The translations under genes were made by a program, and so were the position numbers. Shown here in pieces: positions 35,287-43,710 of a stretch of DNA of 64,000 nt. The DNA comes from Lascolabacillus massiliensis (GTDB lineage Bacteria > Bacteroidota > Bacteroidia > Bacteroidales > Dysgonomonadaceae): positions 992,001 through 1,056,000 of the forward strand of contig NZ_CTEJ01000001.1 in assembly GCF_001282625.1 (NCBI RefSeq), written 5' to 3'. Numbering within the stretch: the first letter of the stretch is position 1; every line of letters starts with the position of its first letter. The notes beneath the pieces were generated by a model, which was not told the DNA's origin, did no database searches, and was given only the letters and a program-made list of their open reading frames with translations.

Positions 35287-35739
35287 TTATCGCAGACTTT
35301 GATATTCAGGTATATCTGTAAGGTATTCGAATGATTGATCTTCATAATTCATTCTGCAGCAGTAGTGTGAAATACCATTGGATACTACAATATAAGGAAC
35401 TTTCAGAACTGTGTTATATCTTACTACCTGATCAAATACATTTTGTGTGATTTGTACTTTTGACTCTTTGTACTCGATTATCATTAAAGGCTCTAACTGA
35501 TTATTATATACTACAGTATCGCATCTGCGTGTTAGAGAATTGAGCTTTATCCCTGCTTCATTAGCCATTAAAGAAGCAGGATAATTTTTATAATTAATCA
35601 GATAGTTGACAAAATGCTGACGCACCCATTCTTCAGGGGTAAGAGCAATATACTTACGACGCAATGGATCAAATATTTCTAATCCGTTACTGTTTTTTCT
35701 TATTTTTGCTTCGTATGTTGGTAAGTTTAATGAGTACAT
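35287..35739 (-). CDS. stand-alone HsdR_N-type PD-(D/E)XK nuclease-fold protein
   Basis: A 150-residue protein consisting only of the domain found at the N terminus of type I restriction subunit R. The nuclease residues are present: D74 in RRCDTVVYN and E89-x-K91 in IIEYKES. There are no helicase, HsdM or HsdS genes nearby, so it is not part of a restriction system. The same gene is commonly found beside amn and holA in Bacteroidetes, which suggests a housekeeping role in DNA or nucleotide metabolism; that is recalled context, not shown here. It is divergent from amn with about 50 bases between. Confidence 0.84.
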   Translation of the reverse strand: MYSLNLPTYEAKIRKNSNGLEIFDPLRRKYIALTPEEWVRQHFVNYLINYKNYPASLMANEAGIKLNSLTRRCDTVVYNNQLEPLMIIEYKESKVQITQNVFDQVVRYNTVLKVPYIVVSNGISHYCCRMNYEDQSFEYLTDIPEYQSLR

Positions 35740-35792
35740 ATTGTATCTTTGCTTCAAATGGGATTTGCGGAAGACAAAAATAGACTTTTTTT

Positions 35793-36569
35793 ATGAGAAC
35801 AAAACAGGAAATTGTGGAGAATTGGCTACCAAGATATACGAGTAGACCATTGAAAGATTTTACAAAATATATCCTGCTTACCAATTTTCAAAAATATGTG
35901 GAAATATTTGCTGAACATTTTAATGTTCCAATAGTAGGTGCTAATGCTAATATGCCAAATGCTTCGGCAGAAGGTATAACTATTATCAATTTTGGTATGG
36001 GTAGTGCTAATGCTGCCACGATAATGGATTTGTTAAGTGCAGTTGCACCTACTGCAGTTCTGTTTCTGGGCAAATGTGGCGGACTTAAAGCAAGCAGTGA
36101 ACTTGGTGATTATATATTACCAATTGCTGGAATCAGAGGTGAGGGTACATCAAATGACTATTTCCCTCCCGAGGTTCCATCTCTTCCGGCATTTAGCCTT
36201 ATGCGTGCGGTATCTTCAAATATTAGAGACTTTGGCAGAGATTACTGGACTGGTACAGTTTATACAACCAACAGGCGTGTATGGGAATATGATGATGAGT
36301 TTAAAAGCTATCTGAGACAAATCAGGGTTTTAGCTGTGGATATGGAGACAGCTACTCTATTTACATGTGGTTTTGCAAATCATATTTCAACCGGAGCTCT
36401 GCTTCTTGTATCAGATCAACCCCTGATTTCCAGTGGTGTTAAAACAGAGGAGAGTGATAAACTAGTTACAGAAAAGTTTGTGGAAGAGCATGTTAAGATT
36501 GGTATAAAGTCTCTTTCATCTATAATTCATAACAGTTCCACTATTAAACATCTAAGGTTTGATTGGTGA
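35793..36569 (+). CDS. amn: AMP nucleosidase
   Basis: A 258-residue phosphorylase-fold enzyme splitting AMP to adenine and ribose 5-phosphate. Segments IINFGMGSANAATIMDLL, AVLFLGKCGGLK, GDYILPIAGIRGEGTSNDY and VDMETATLFTCGF fit the short AMP nucleosidase family of Bacteroidetes, which lacks the N-terminal regulatory domain of the E. coli enzyme (484 residues). A TATCTTTG -7 element at 35744-35751 overlaps the start of the divergent gene. Confidence 0.93.
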   Translation: MRTKQEIVENWLPRYTSRPLKDFTKYILLTNFQKYVEIFAEHFNVPIVGANANMPNASAEGITIINFGMGSANAATIMDLLSAVAPTAVLFLGKCGGLKASSELGDYILPIAGIRGEGTSNDYFPPEVPSLPAFSLMRAVSSNIRDFGRDYWTGTVYTTNRRVWEYDDEFKSYLRQIRVLAVDMETATLFTCGFANHISTGALLLVSDQPLISSGVKTEESDKLVTEKFVEEHVKIGIKSLSSIIHNSSTIKHLRFDW

Positions 36570-36637
36570 TTAATCAGCCCTTATAAAGATCATTTTTTCA
36601 TATTATTAATCCATACATAATCATACTAAATATATAA

Positions 36638-37669
36638 ATGGCAGCTCCATCATCAAAGAATAGTTACGAAGCAATTAAAAATGATATAGTTAACCGGCGT
36701 TTTAAACCCATTTATCTTTTTATGGGTGATGAGTCTTATTTTATTGATGAACTGACTGAGCTGCTGTCTGAAACCGTGCTTACTGAGTCTGAAAAGGACT
36801 TCAATATGCAGATATTTTATGGTGTGGATTCTGATGTTAACGAGATAATTGCTTCAGCCCGACGCTTCCCGATGATGGCTGAATATCAGCTTATTATCAT
36901 TAAAGAGGCACAAAATCTGGATAAGTTTGAGTTGCTCGAAGTCTACGCTAATAATCCAATGCCAACAACAATTTTGGTTATCAGTTATAAGCATGGAACC
37001 GTAGATAAGCGTAAGGCAATAATAAAAAAAATAGACAAGGTAGGAGTAGTGTTTGAGTCTAAAAAATTATATGACAACCAAATACCGGGCTTTATTACCA
37101 CTTATCTTAAAACAAGAGATATAGGCATAGATGGTAAGTCGGCTCAAATGCTTTCTGACTTTGTAGGAAATGATATTAGTAAGCTCATACCGCAGCTCCA
37201 AAAACTTGAGGTATCACTGCCTCCGGAGTCTACACACAGACGAATTACTGCCGAAATGATCGAGAGGAATGTAGGCATAAGCAAGGATTACAATAATTTC
37301 GAGCTGGTGAAGGCGGTCGCCAAGAAAGATATAGCATCGGCAAGCAGGATAGTTGACTATTTCAGTAAAAATCCAAAGGAAAACCCAATTATGGCCACTG
37401 TTGCAGTGCTATTCAATTATTTCAGTAATTTACTTGAATGCTTTTGGTTACCAAAGAAAGATGAAGTCTCTGTTATGGCAGCATTAAACATAAGATCCTC
37501 ATTTTTCGCACGTGATTATATGGATGGGATTAGAAATTATAATGCGACAAAGGTAATGAATATCATCTCTGAGCTAAGAACTGTTGATGCTGCTTCTAAG
37601 GGTATAGATAACATTTCAGCAACTCATGGTGAGCTGCTGAAAGTACTTATTTATAAGATAATGCATTGA
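36638..37669 (+). CDS. holA: DNA polymerase III subunit delta
   Basis: A 343-residue clamp-loader subunit that opens the sliding clamp during replication. It begins after a short lead with FKPIYLFMGDESYFIDELTE, the typical delta start, and continues AYQLIIIKEAQNLDKF-like sequence, PMPTTILVISYKHGTVDKRK, and helical domain III (PKENPIMATVAVLFNYFSNL). Walker residues are absent, as is normal for delta. Its stop abuts the convergent glutathione peroxidase stop at 37670. Confidence 0.93.
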   Translation: MAAPSSKNSYEAIKNDIVNRRFKPIYLFMGDESYFIDELTELLSETVLTESEKDFNMQIFYGVDSDVNEIIASARRFPMMAEYQLIIIKEAQNLDKFELLEVYANNPMPTTILVISYKHGTVDKRKAIIKKIDKVGVVFESKKLYDNQIPGFITTYLKTRDIGIDGKSAQMLSDFVGNDISKLIPQLQKLEVSLPPESTHRRITAEMIERNVGISKDYNNFELVKAVAKKDIASASRIVDYFSKNPKENPIMATVAVLFNYFSNLLECFWLPKKDEVSVMAALNIRSSFFARDYMDGIRNYNATKVMNIISELRTVDAASKGIDNISATHGELLKVLIYKIMH

Positions 37670-38266
37670 TTATCCTCCGGTAATCCACTTAATGATTTTC
37701 TCACTCATTGGGCTTTCTTTAGGTTGCACAACATCAACAAGATTACCCTCTTCATCAATCATAAACTTCTGAAAGTTCCAGGTTACTTCCTGATCAATCT
37801 TACCATTTTCAGATTTATGTGTAAGCCAATTATACACCGGAGCCTGGTCTTTACCTTTAACGCTTATTTTATCCATCATTGGAAAAGTTACTCCATAATT
37901 TAAAGTGCAAAACTCCTTAATCTGAGCATTCGTGCCAGGCTCTTGTCCGGCAAAATTATTCGCAGGAAAACCTATTACAGTAAAGTTTCTATCTTTATAC
38001 TTATCATATAGTGCCTGCAAATCTTCATACTGAGGAGTGAGTCCACATTTTGAAGCTACATTCACTACTAATACCTTCTTTCCTTTCAAAGAGGCAAGGT
38101 CGAATTCTTTACCATCAATATCCTTTACAGTGAAATCATGAAATGTTTGTGTTGTTTGCATATTACTGTTTTTACTATTATTCTGATTCTGCTTGTTTTG
38201 CCCTACGCATTGTAGAGCTACGAAAGTAAGTAACAGCACAAGCCAAGGTCTTATAGAAAGTTTCAT
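37670..38266 (-). CDS. glutathione peroxidase-family thiol peroxidase, probably exported
   Basis: A 198-residue peroxidase reducing hydroperoxides. The catalytic tetrad is visible: C74 in NVASKCGLTPQY, Q108 in NFAGQEPG, and W163-N164 in TWNFQKF. It has Cys rather than selenocysteine. An N-terminal hydrophobic segment (PWLVLLLTFVALQCVGQ) before an Asn/Gln linker looks like a signal peptide, so the enzyme may work in the periplasm. An internal Met at residue 36 (MQTTQTFHDF) would give a cytosolic form. Electrons probably come from thioredoxin rather than glutathione. Confidence 0.92.
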   Translation of the reverse strand: MKLSIRPWLVLLLTFVALQCVGQNKQNQNNSKNSNMQTTQTFHDFTVKDIDGKEFDLASLKGKKVLVVNVASKCGLTPQYEDLQALYDKYKDRNFTVIGFPANNFAGQEPGTNAQIKEFCTLNYGVTFPMMDKISVKGKDQAPVYNWLTHKSENGKIDQEVTWNFQKFMIDEEGNLVDVVQPKESPMSEKIIKWITGG

Positions 38267-38498
38267 ATGAATAATATATTAAATGTTTTAGTTTTAGTTG
38301 CTTGACTATGATTAAACAGTATAAACTTAAATCTGTTCATTATTTAAGCCAGGAAATTATTTTTTTTGATCTATGGCCAGGAAATGAAGTTAACGGTCTG
38401 GAAGGTCAAGTAAACAATATTAATTCAACGATTGTATTTTAATTGATATGTAAATAATCCCGCGTTTAATATTTCTATATCCATATAAAATTGTTTAA

Positions 38499-38524
38499 AT
38501 AATTTACATTTATAATTTACATTT
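38499..38524 (+). repeat. 13-bp perfect tandem repeat
   Basis: ATAATTTACATTT occurs at 38499-38511 and again at 38512-38524. Each unit contains TTTACATTT, which resembles the motif repeated nearer the XRE gene. Confidence 0.85.
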
Positions 38525-38870
38525 GCTTAAAAAGTATAGTAACATATGTATACTTGACATAAGTTACAAATGTTTTAGCTAGTGGAATTTATGTTTGTGT
38601 AGAGTCAATACAATTATACATTTATCGTTTTAACATACTGTTGCAGGATTGTTTTATGATGCAAACAATACTAAATATCAGTGATATATAGATATAATGT
38701 AGATTAAAGGATCATAATTATAATCTAAACAGATCATACCTCTGTTTATTAAGTTAAAATAACCACATTTTATATGATTAAATATCTATATATCAGTTCA
38801 ATATAATTTAAATAGCAACTTTTAGTTTAATCTATTTTATATAGTAATTTGACTTGATTCGGCACTATTA

Positions 38871-38981
38871 TTACAAATGTATCCATAAAGGTCACCAAAT
38901 GTAATTTACAAATATATACATCAATGGTTTTCATTTGTAAATAAAGTTTTTTACATTTGTGACTCAACATTTGTTGTAAAT
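38871..38981 (+). promoter_or_regulatory. cluster of candidate operators for the XRE regulator
   Basis: Within 111 bases lie TTACAAATGT (38871-38880), the inverted repeat TGTAA-T-TTACA (38900-38910), CATTTGTAA (38932-38940), TTACATTTGT (38951-38960) and ACATTTGTTGTAAA (38968-38981). A further TTACAAATGT is at 38564-38573. The repeated, partly inverted sequence ending 41 bases before the regulator's ATG suggests autoregulation by the protein encoded next. Confidence 0.55.
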
Positions 38982-39022
38982 AGTAGGCTAATGTATCGGG
39001 TTAATTTAATTGAGTATTCAAC

Positions 39023-39472
39023 ATGAAAGATCGAATTAGACTTATAATGGAAAAAGAGAACCTTACTCCGGCTAAATTTGCCGACATGTTAGGTATTAAC
39101 AGAGCTGTTATCTCTCATATATTAAATGGCAGAAACAACCCTAGTCTCGACGTAGTAACTAAAATTCTGGGAGATTTAGATTACATTAATCCTGAATGGC
39201 TAATTAATGGTACAGGCAACATGTATAAAAATGGAATAGATCCTGAATCAATTCGTAAAGAGCCCGATTTATTCAATCAGCGTGAAATATTTCCGGGTGA
39301 AAGTAAGAGAAGCGCAGAAAATCACGAGGATACGAGCTTAAACAACCAGGAAGTCAGCACTCAACATACAGAAAATAAACAGGTTGCATCTGTTTCAAAG
39401 CCTGAAAAAAAAATTACTCAGATAATTATTTATTATAACGATAACACTTTCGAGAGATTTAATCCATACTAA
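39023..39472 (+). CDS. XRE-family helix-turn-helix regulator
   Basis: A 149-residue DNA-binding protein. The N-terminal HTH covers about 4-62: MEKENLTPAKFADMLGIN, then RAVISHILNGRNNPSLDVV as the recognition part. A polar linker (65-125) leads to a short conserved-looking end KKITQIIIYYNDNTFERF, perhaps a dimer strand. It resembles phage-repressor-like regulators but has no phage genes around it. It is preceded by a cluster of repeated motifs that are good candidates for its own operators. The target genes are unknown; the permease at 39614 is 141 bases downstream. Confidence 0.88.
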   Translation: MKDRIRLIMEKENLTPAKFADMLGINRAVISHILNGRNNPSLDVVTKILGDLDYINPEWLINGTGNMYKNGIDPESIRKEPDLFNQREIFPGESKRSAENHEDTSLNNQEVSTQHTENKQVASVSKPEKKITQIIIYYNDNTFERFNPY

Positions 39473-39613
39473 ATATATTTTCTTTCTTTATCATTTTTAA
39501 AAGAATAGTATAAAAACGTTAAACAATAAGAAATAAGAGAAATAGTTGGCTTTATATTTAATATCTTTGATTTTAGGGTCTTTACTTGAGTACCAATTAA
39601 AACTAAAATCATT

Positions 39614-40954
39614 ATGCTTGATACCAATTCAGCCCCAAAGCCTACTTTAAGATTAATAGATGCTATTGTCCTTATTATTGGAATTGTTGTAGGAGCAGGC
39701 ATTTTCAGAACCCCCTCTGTAGTAGCATCAAATTCCCCAGATGATTTTTGGTTTTTAATGGTTTGGGTTTTAGGAGGATTAATCTCCCTGATTGGAGCAT
39801 TATGTTATTCCGAATTAAGCAGTACATTTCCAAATGCCGGAGGAGATTATCATTTTCTGAAGCTTGCATATGGTAAAGATTTCTCATTCCTGTTTGCATG
39901 GTCCAGAGCAACAATAACACAAACCGGTTCCATCGCAATTCTAGCCTATATAGCAGGTGATTATCTTACACAACTGTTTTCCCTTGGCATTTACTCCTCT
40001 ACCTATTACTCCATTATCATTATTTTTATCCTTACACTATTCAATATTCTTGGAATTCAATTTGGAACAGGAGTACAAAAATTTCTTTTATCGTTACAGG
40101 TTATTGGCATACTGATTATTGTCTCCGCAGGTCTGTTTGGGACACCAGCAGAAACAATTGCTTTAAATGAACTGCAAACTCAATCAGCTATATCCCCAAC
40201 AGCCTCAGTCAGTTTAGCATTAATATTCGTTTTACTTACATTTGGAGGATGGAATGAAGCTGCTTACATATCTTCCGAGTTAAAAACCGGAAGCAAGAAT
40301 ATGGCGCTTGTTCTGATTGTAAGCATAGTTATAATAACATCTTTATATCTGCTCATTAATATGGCATTTCTACGAATTTTGGGCTTAGATGGCATCTCCT
40401 CTTCAGATGCAGTAGGTGTTGATATGATGAGAGCAACAATTGGCGAAAAAGGGGTTATTCTAATTGGCACGCTTGTAATATTTTCAGCCCTCTCTTCTAT
40501 AAACACAACAATATTTACAGGAGCACGAGCTAACTATGCACTCGGCAAAGATTTCAAAACACTCTCATTCCTTGGGAAATGGAACGGTCAGAAGTCTGCT
40601 CCCATAAACTCTCTAATACTACAGGGAATAATATCAATTGCCCTGGTAATATTAGGCGCATTCACACGAAGAGGTTTTGAATCGATGGTAGACTTCACCG
40701 CACCCGTTTTCTGGTTTTTCTTTTTATTTACCGGAATGAGTCTTTTCATCCTAAGAAAGAAATATCCATACACAACAAGACCCTTTAAGGTTCCACTATA
40801 TCCAATTACACCAGCCATTTTCATCATTTTTTGTGCCTACATGCTATATTCAAGTCTGACCTACACAGGCATAGGTTCATTAATTGGTGTTGCAATTCTG
40901 CTTTCCGGCTGGATTTTCTCTCTATTCTTCAGAATAAGAAAACAAAAAAACTAA
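39614..40954 (+). CDS. APC-family amino acid permease
   Basis: A 446-residue inner-membrane transporter with about twelve helices. The start LIDAIVLIIGIVVGAGIFRT with the GAGIF substrate-binding turn, then LGGLISLIGALCYSELSSTF PNAGGDYHF-type helix 2, and the conserved FGGWNEAAYISSELKTGSKN in helix 6 are diagnostic of the amino acid/polyamine/organocation superfamily (LAT-like branch). The substrate is not predictable, though small neutral amino acids are common for the branch. Confidence 0.9.
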   Translation: MLDTNSAPKPTLRLIDAIVLIIGIVVGAGIFRTPSVVASNSPDDFWFLMVWVLGGLISLIGALCYSELSSTFPNAGGDYHFLKLAYGKDFSFLFAWSRATITQTGSIAILAYIAGDYLTQLFSLGIYSSTYYSIIIIFILTLFNILGIQFGTGVQKFLLSLQVIGILIIVSAGLFGTPAETIALNELQTQSAISPTASVSLALIFVLLTFGGWNEAAYISSELKTGSKNMALVLIVSIVIITSLYLLINMAFLRILGLDGISSSDAVGVDMMRATIGEKGVILIGTLVIFSALSSINTTIFTGARANYALGKDFKTLSFLGKWNGQKSAPINSLILQGIISIALVILGAFTRRGFESMVDFTAPVFWFFFLFTGMSLFILRKKYPYTTRPFKVPLYPITPAIFIIFCAYMLYSSLTYTGIGSLIGVAILLSGWIFSLFFRIRKQKN

Positions 40955-41074
40955 CATCATACAGAACATATTAGATCAAACATCTGTTTATCAAATATAT
41001 CAATAAAATCAGCTTAACTACTATCAAGTAAAATATAAAGTATATAACCCCTTATAACTCTAAAATAAAAAAGT

Positions 41075-41608
41075 ATGAAGCTAATCAATTACCTGTTTAT
41101 TTCTTTTTTAGTATTGGGTGGTATGCAGTTAAATGCACAACAGCTCGTATTGGATGTTCCCTATGTACCAACACCCCAGGAAGTAGTAGACGGCATGCTG
41201 GAGCTTGCTGATGTAAAAAAGGGAGAAGTTGTTTATGATTTAGGTTGTGGAGATGGCCGCATAGTTATAACTGCCGCTAAAAAATTTGGTGCAACCGGTA
41301 TAGGTGTTGATCTAAATCCCGAAAGGATTGAAGAAGCAAATGCCAATGCAGTTGAAGCAAAAGTAACAGATAAGGTAACATTCCACGAAGGAGATCTGTT
41401 TAACTTCGATTTTAGCAAAGCAGATGTTTTAACTCTCTATCTGCTCCCTGACGTAAATCTCAAACTGAAGCCTAAGATTCTGGCAGAAATGAAACCCGGA
41501 AGCCGTGTTGTTTCTCACGCTTTCAATATGGGTGACTGGGAGCCGGATAAGAGCATAACCATTGATGGCAGAAATGTTTATCTATGGATCATCCCTGAAA
41601 AGAAATAG
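41075..41608 (+). CDS. class I SAM-dependent methyltransferase carrying a signal peptide
   Basis: A 177-residue protein. Residues 1-22 form a convincing Sec signal peptide (LINYLFISFLVLGGM, ending NAQQ). The rest is a short Rossmann methyltransferase: TPQEVVDGMLELADVKKGEV, motif I DLGCGDGRIVI at 55-65, motif II with D79 in IGVDLNPERI, and motif post-I VTFHEGDLFNFDF. There is no visible substrate domain. SAM is not known to be available in the periplasm, so either the leader is a membrane anchor, the protein binds another ligand, or an internal start is used. Confidence 0.83.
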   Translation: MKLINYLFISFLVLGGMQLNAQQLVLDVPYVPTPQEVVDGMLELADVKKGEVVYDLGCGDGRIVITAAKKFGATGIGVDLNPERIEEANANAVEAKVTDKVTFHEGDLFNFDFSKADVLTLYLLPDVNLKLKPKILAEMKPGSRVVSHAFNMGDWEPDKSITIDGRNVYLWIIPEKK

Positions 41609-41904
41609 ATAAACCTACAAATATTCCATATCATTCAGGTGATTAAATCTTACCTGCTTCTTACCTGGTTCTTACCAGCTCCTTAAATAACTTATACAAT
41701 CATGAGGATGTTCAGGAGTTGGTAGGAACTTTTCAGTTACTAAGATCATACTTTGTATGTACTTTCTTTATAACTATTTACGGTTAGATTAGTACTCGGT
41801 TCGGACATGATTTGTAACTAACTAATACTATTTACTAAACATTCTCAACATTGCTGAATTAAAAATTAAGATGTACTTTTGTGATGAATAATATATAATT
41901 TACG
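41609..41904. other. intergenic region with 11-bp repeats, a long stem-loop and the pyrK promoter
   Basis: No gene is visible. CTTACCTG at 41649 and 41660 and CTTACCAG at 41671 form three copies with an 11-base period. The last copy is part of the left arm of a 15-bp stem (41668-41682 with 41715-41729, two G-U pairs) enclosing 32 bases. A promoter-like pair for pyrK lies at its right end. Confidence 0.7.
41850..41881 (+). promoter_or_regulatory. Bacteroidetes-type promoter for pyrK-pyrD
   Basis: ATTG at 41850-41853 is a partial -33 match, 20 bases before TACTTTTG at 41874-41881, a full -7 match. The pyrK ATG is at 41905, giving a leader of about 15-20 bases. Confidence 0.5.
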
Positions 41905-42678
41905 ATGAAGGTACTCGATTTTATTGTCTGCTCCAATGAACCACTAAACGACCAAAATCATCTGATAAAAGTTGTTCCGGCTAACAATGAGCCAATGCCG
42001 GAGATGTTTCCGGGTCAGTTTGTGCAGATCCTTGTCAAAAACTCACCAAATGTATTCCTGAGAAGACCAGTTTCAATAAACAATGTCGATTTAGCTAATA
42101 ACGAGTTGTGGTTATTGGTTAAACGAGTTGGAGAAGGTACGGAAAAAATTTGCAAGTCATCTACTGGTGATATAATGAACCTTATATTTCCTTTGGGTAA
42201 TTCATTCACAATTCCGGAAGAAAAATGCACTACACTGCTTATAGGAGGAGGAGTTGGTACTGCTCCAATGCTTTTTCTTGGTAAAAAACTTTCAGAAAAG
42301 GGTTACAATGTCAATTTCCTTTTGGGTGGACGAACTGCATCGGATATTTTGCAGATAACTGATTTTGAGAAATATGGGAATGTTTACTGTACAACCGAAG
42401 ATGGTTCATTTGGTGAAATAGGGTTTGTTACCGATCACACTATATTACAAAACAATAAATTTGATTTCATATATACATGCGGACCCAAACCAATGATGGT
42501 AGCCGTAGCAAAATATGCCGTCAGCAAAGGAATTGAGTGCGAAGCTTCATTAGAAAACCTCATGGCCTGTGGCTTTGGAGCCTGTCTCTGCTGTATAGAA
42601 AAAACAGTTAGAGGCAACATTTGCACATGCACAGAAGGTCCCGTTTTCAATATAAAAGAATTAACATGGCTGGATTAG
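41905..42678 (+). CDS. pyrK: dihydroorotate dehydrogenase B, electron transfer subunit
   Basis: A 257-residue FAD and 2Fe-2S protein that passes electrons from dihydroorotate oxidation to NAD+. It has the ferredoxin-reductase FAD segment [14 protein letters not shown], the NAD-binding [34 protein letters not shown], and a C-terminal cysteine cluster [13 protein letters not shown] plus CTC that binds the iron-sulfur centre. It overlaps pyrD by 13 bases, so the two subunits are coupled. Acts in pyrimidine synthesis in the cytoplasm. Confidence 0.95.
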   Translation: MKVLDFIVCSNEPLNDQNHLIKVVPANNEPMPEMFPGQFVQILVKNSPNVFLRRPVSINNVDLANNELWLLVKRVGEGTEKICKSSTGDIMNLIFPLGNSFTIPEEKCTTLLIGGGVGTAPMLFLGKKLSEKGYNVNFLLGGRTASDILQITDFEKYGNVYCTTEDGSFGEIGFVTDHTILQNNKFDFIYTCGPKPMMVAVAKYAVSKGIECEASLENLMACGFGACLCCIEKTVRGNICTCTEGPVFNIKELTWLD

Positions 42679-43577
42679 AAGTACAAATAGGTGATCTGAA
42701 ATTCAAAAATCCGGTGACAACAGCATCGGGTACATTTGGATATGGAACAGAGTACAAAGATTTTATTGATTTAGGAGCTCTGGGAGGGATTTTTGTTAAA
42801 GGCACAACACTTGAACCACGACAGGGTAATGATTATCCCAGAATGGCTGAAACGCCTTCAGGAATGCTAAATGCGGTTGGCCTTCAAAACAAGGGTGTCG
42901 ACTACTTCATAAACCATCTTTATCCTGAAATTAAAGATTATGACACTAATATCATCGTAAATGTTTCAGGTTCTACAATTGAAGATTATGTAACCACTGC
43001 GGAAAAACTTGCAGATCTGGATAAAATGCCTGCAATTGAGTTAAACATTTCATGCCCAAATGTAAAAGAGGGAGGAATGTCTTTTGGGGTCTCATGTGAG
43101 TCAGCTGCAAAGGTTACCCGTGCAGTTCGAGACGTATTTCCCAAAACCTTGATTGTTAAGTTATCTCCTAATGTAACCAGTATAAGTGAAATTGCCCTGG
43201 CTGTTGAAGGTGCAGGAGCTGATTCTGTTTCGCTTGTGAATACTTTTCTTGGAATGGCTATTGATATTGAGAGCAAAAAGCCAAAACTGTCAACAATAAC
43301 CGGAGGTTTATCAGGACCATGCATTAAACCAATAGCAGTGAGAATGGTTTGGGAAGTATATAATACTGTAAAGATCCCCATTATTGGAATGGGTGGTATT
43401 AGCAACTGGCAGGATGCAATTGAGTTTATATTAGCAGGATCAACAGCAATTCAGGTAGGTACATACAATTTTATAGATCCAACAGCATCAGTAAAAATAA
43501 TAGAAGGTATAGAAGAATATCTTGACAGACATCGAATTACATCAGTTACAGACCTTGTTGGTCAAATGCGCATATAA
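42666..43577 (+). CDS. pyrD: dihydroorotate dehydrogenase B, catalytic subunit
   Basis: A 303-residue class 1B enzyme (FMN-dependent TIM barrel) oxidising dihydroorotate to orotate. Visible are [45 protein letters not shown] with the family's catalytic Cys region, [14 protein letters not shown] and [20 protein letters not shown]. The ATG at 42666 gives the usual N terminus [13 protein letters not shown]; a longer frame to 42621 would sit inside pyrK. It needs PyrK for NAD-linked activity. Confidence 0.96.
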   Translation: MAGLEVQIGDLKFKNPVTTASGTFGYGTEYKDFIDLGALGGIFVKGTTLEPRQGNDYPRMAETPSGMLNAVGLQNKGVDYFINHLYPEIKDYDTNIIVNVSGSTIEDYVTTAEKLADLDKMPAIELNISCPNVKEGGMSFGVSCESAAKVTRAVRDVFPKTLIVKLSPNVTSISEIALAVEGAGADSVSLVNTFLGMAIDIESKKPKLSTITGGLSGPCIKPIAVRMVWEVYNTVKIPIIGMGGISNWQDAIEFILAGSTAIQVGTYNFIDPTASVKIIEGIEEYLDRHRITSVTDLVGQMRI

Positions 43578-43651
43578 AACTTCAAACTTTGTTATAAGTG
43601 ATTCAATATTAACTAAAATACTATCAAATTGTATTATTGTTTAGTGATCTG

Positions 43652-43682
43652 TTTGACAAAATGAAAATATATTGTATCTTTG
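43652..43682 (+). promoter_or_regulatory. Bacteroidetes-type promoter for asnA
   Basis: TTTG at 43652-43655 and TATCTTTG at 43675-43682 with a 19-base spacer are a full consensus match. The asnA start codon follows at 43711. Confidence 0.65.
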
Positions 43683-43710
43683 CTCATCAAATCAGACATT
43701 TTTCAACAAT

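Larger units (their letters stand above)
38267..39022. other. 756-base AT-rich non-coding control region
   Basis: No gene of convincing length is seen on either strand. It contains a 13-bp tandem repeat (38499-38524) and several copies of a TTACAAATGT/ACATTTGTAA-like motif that crowd towards the start of the XRE gene. The left part serves as the promoter region of the glutathione peroxidase gene. Confidence 0.8.

Noticed and set aside
42986-43405. 139-codon minus-strand frame inside pyrD
   Set aside because: A complement-strand shadow of a well-conserved enzyme gene.
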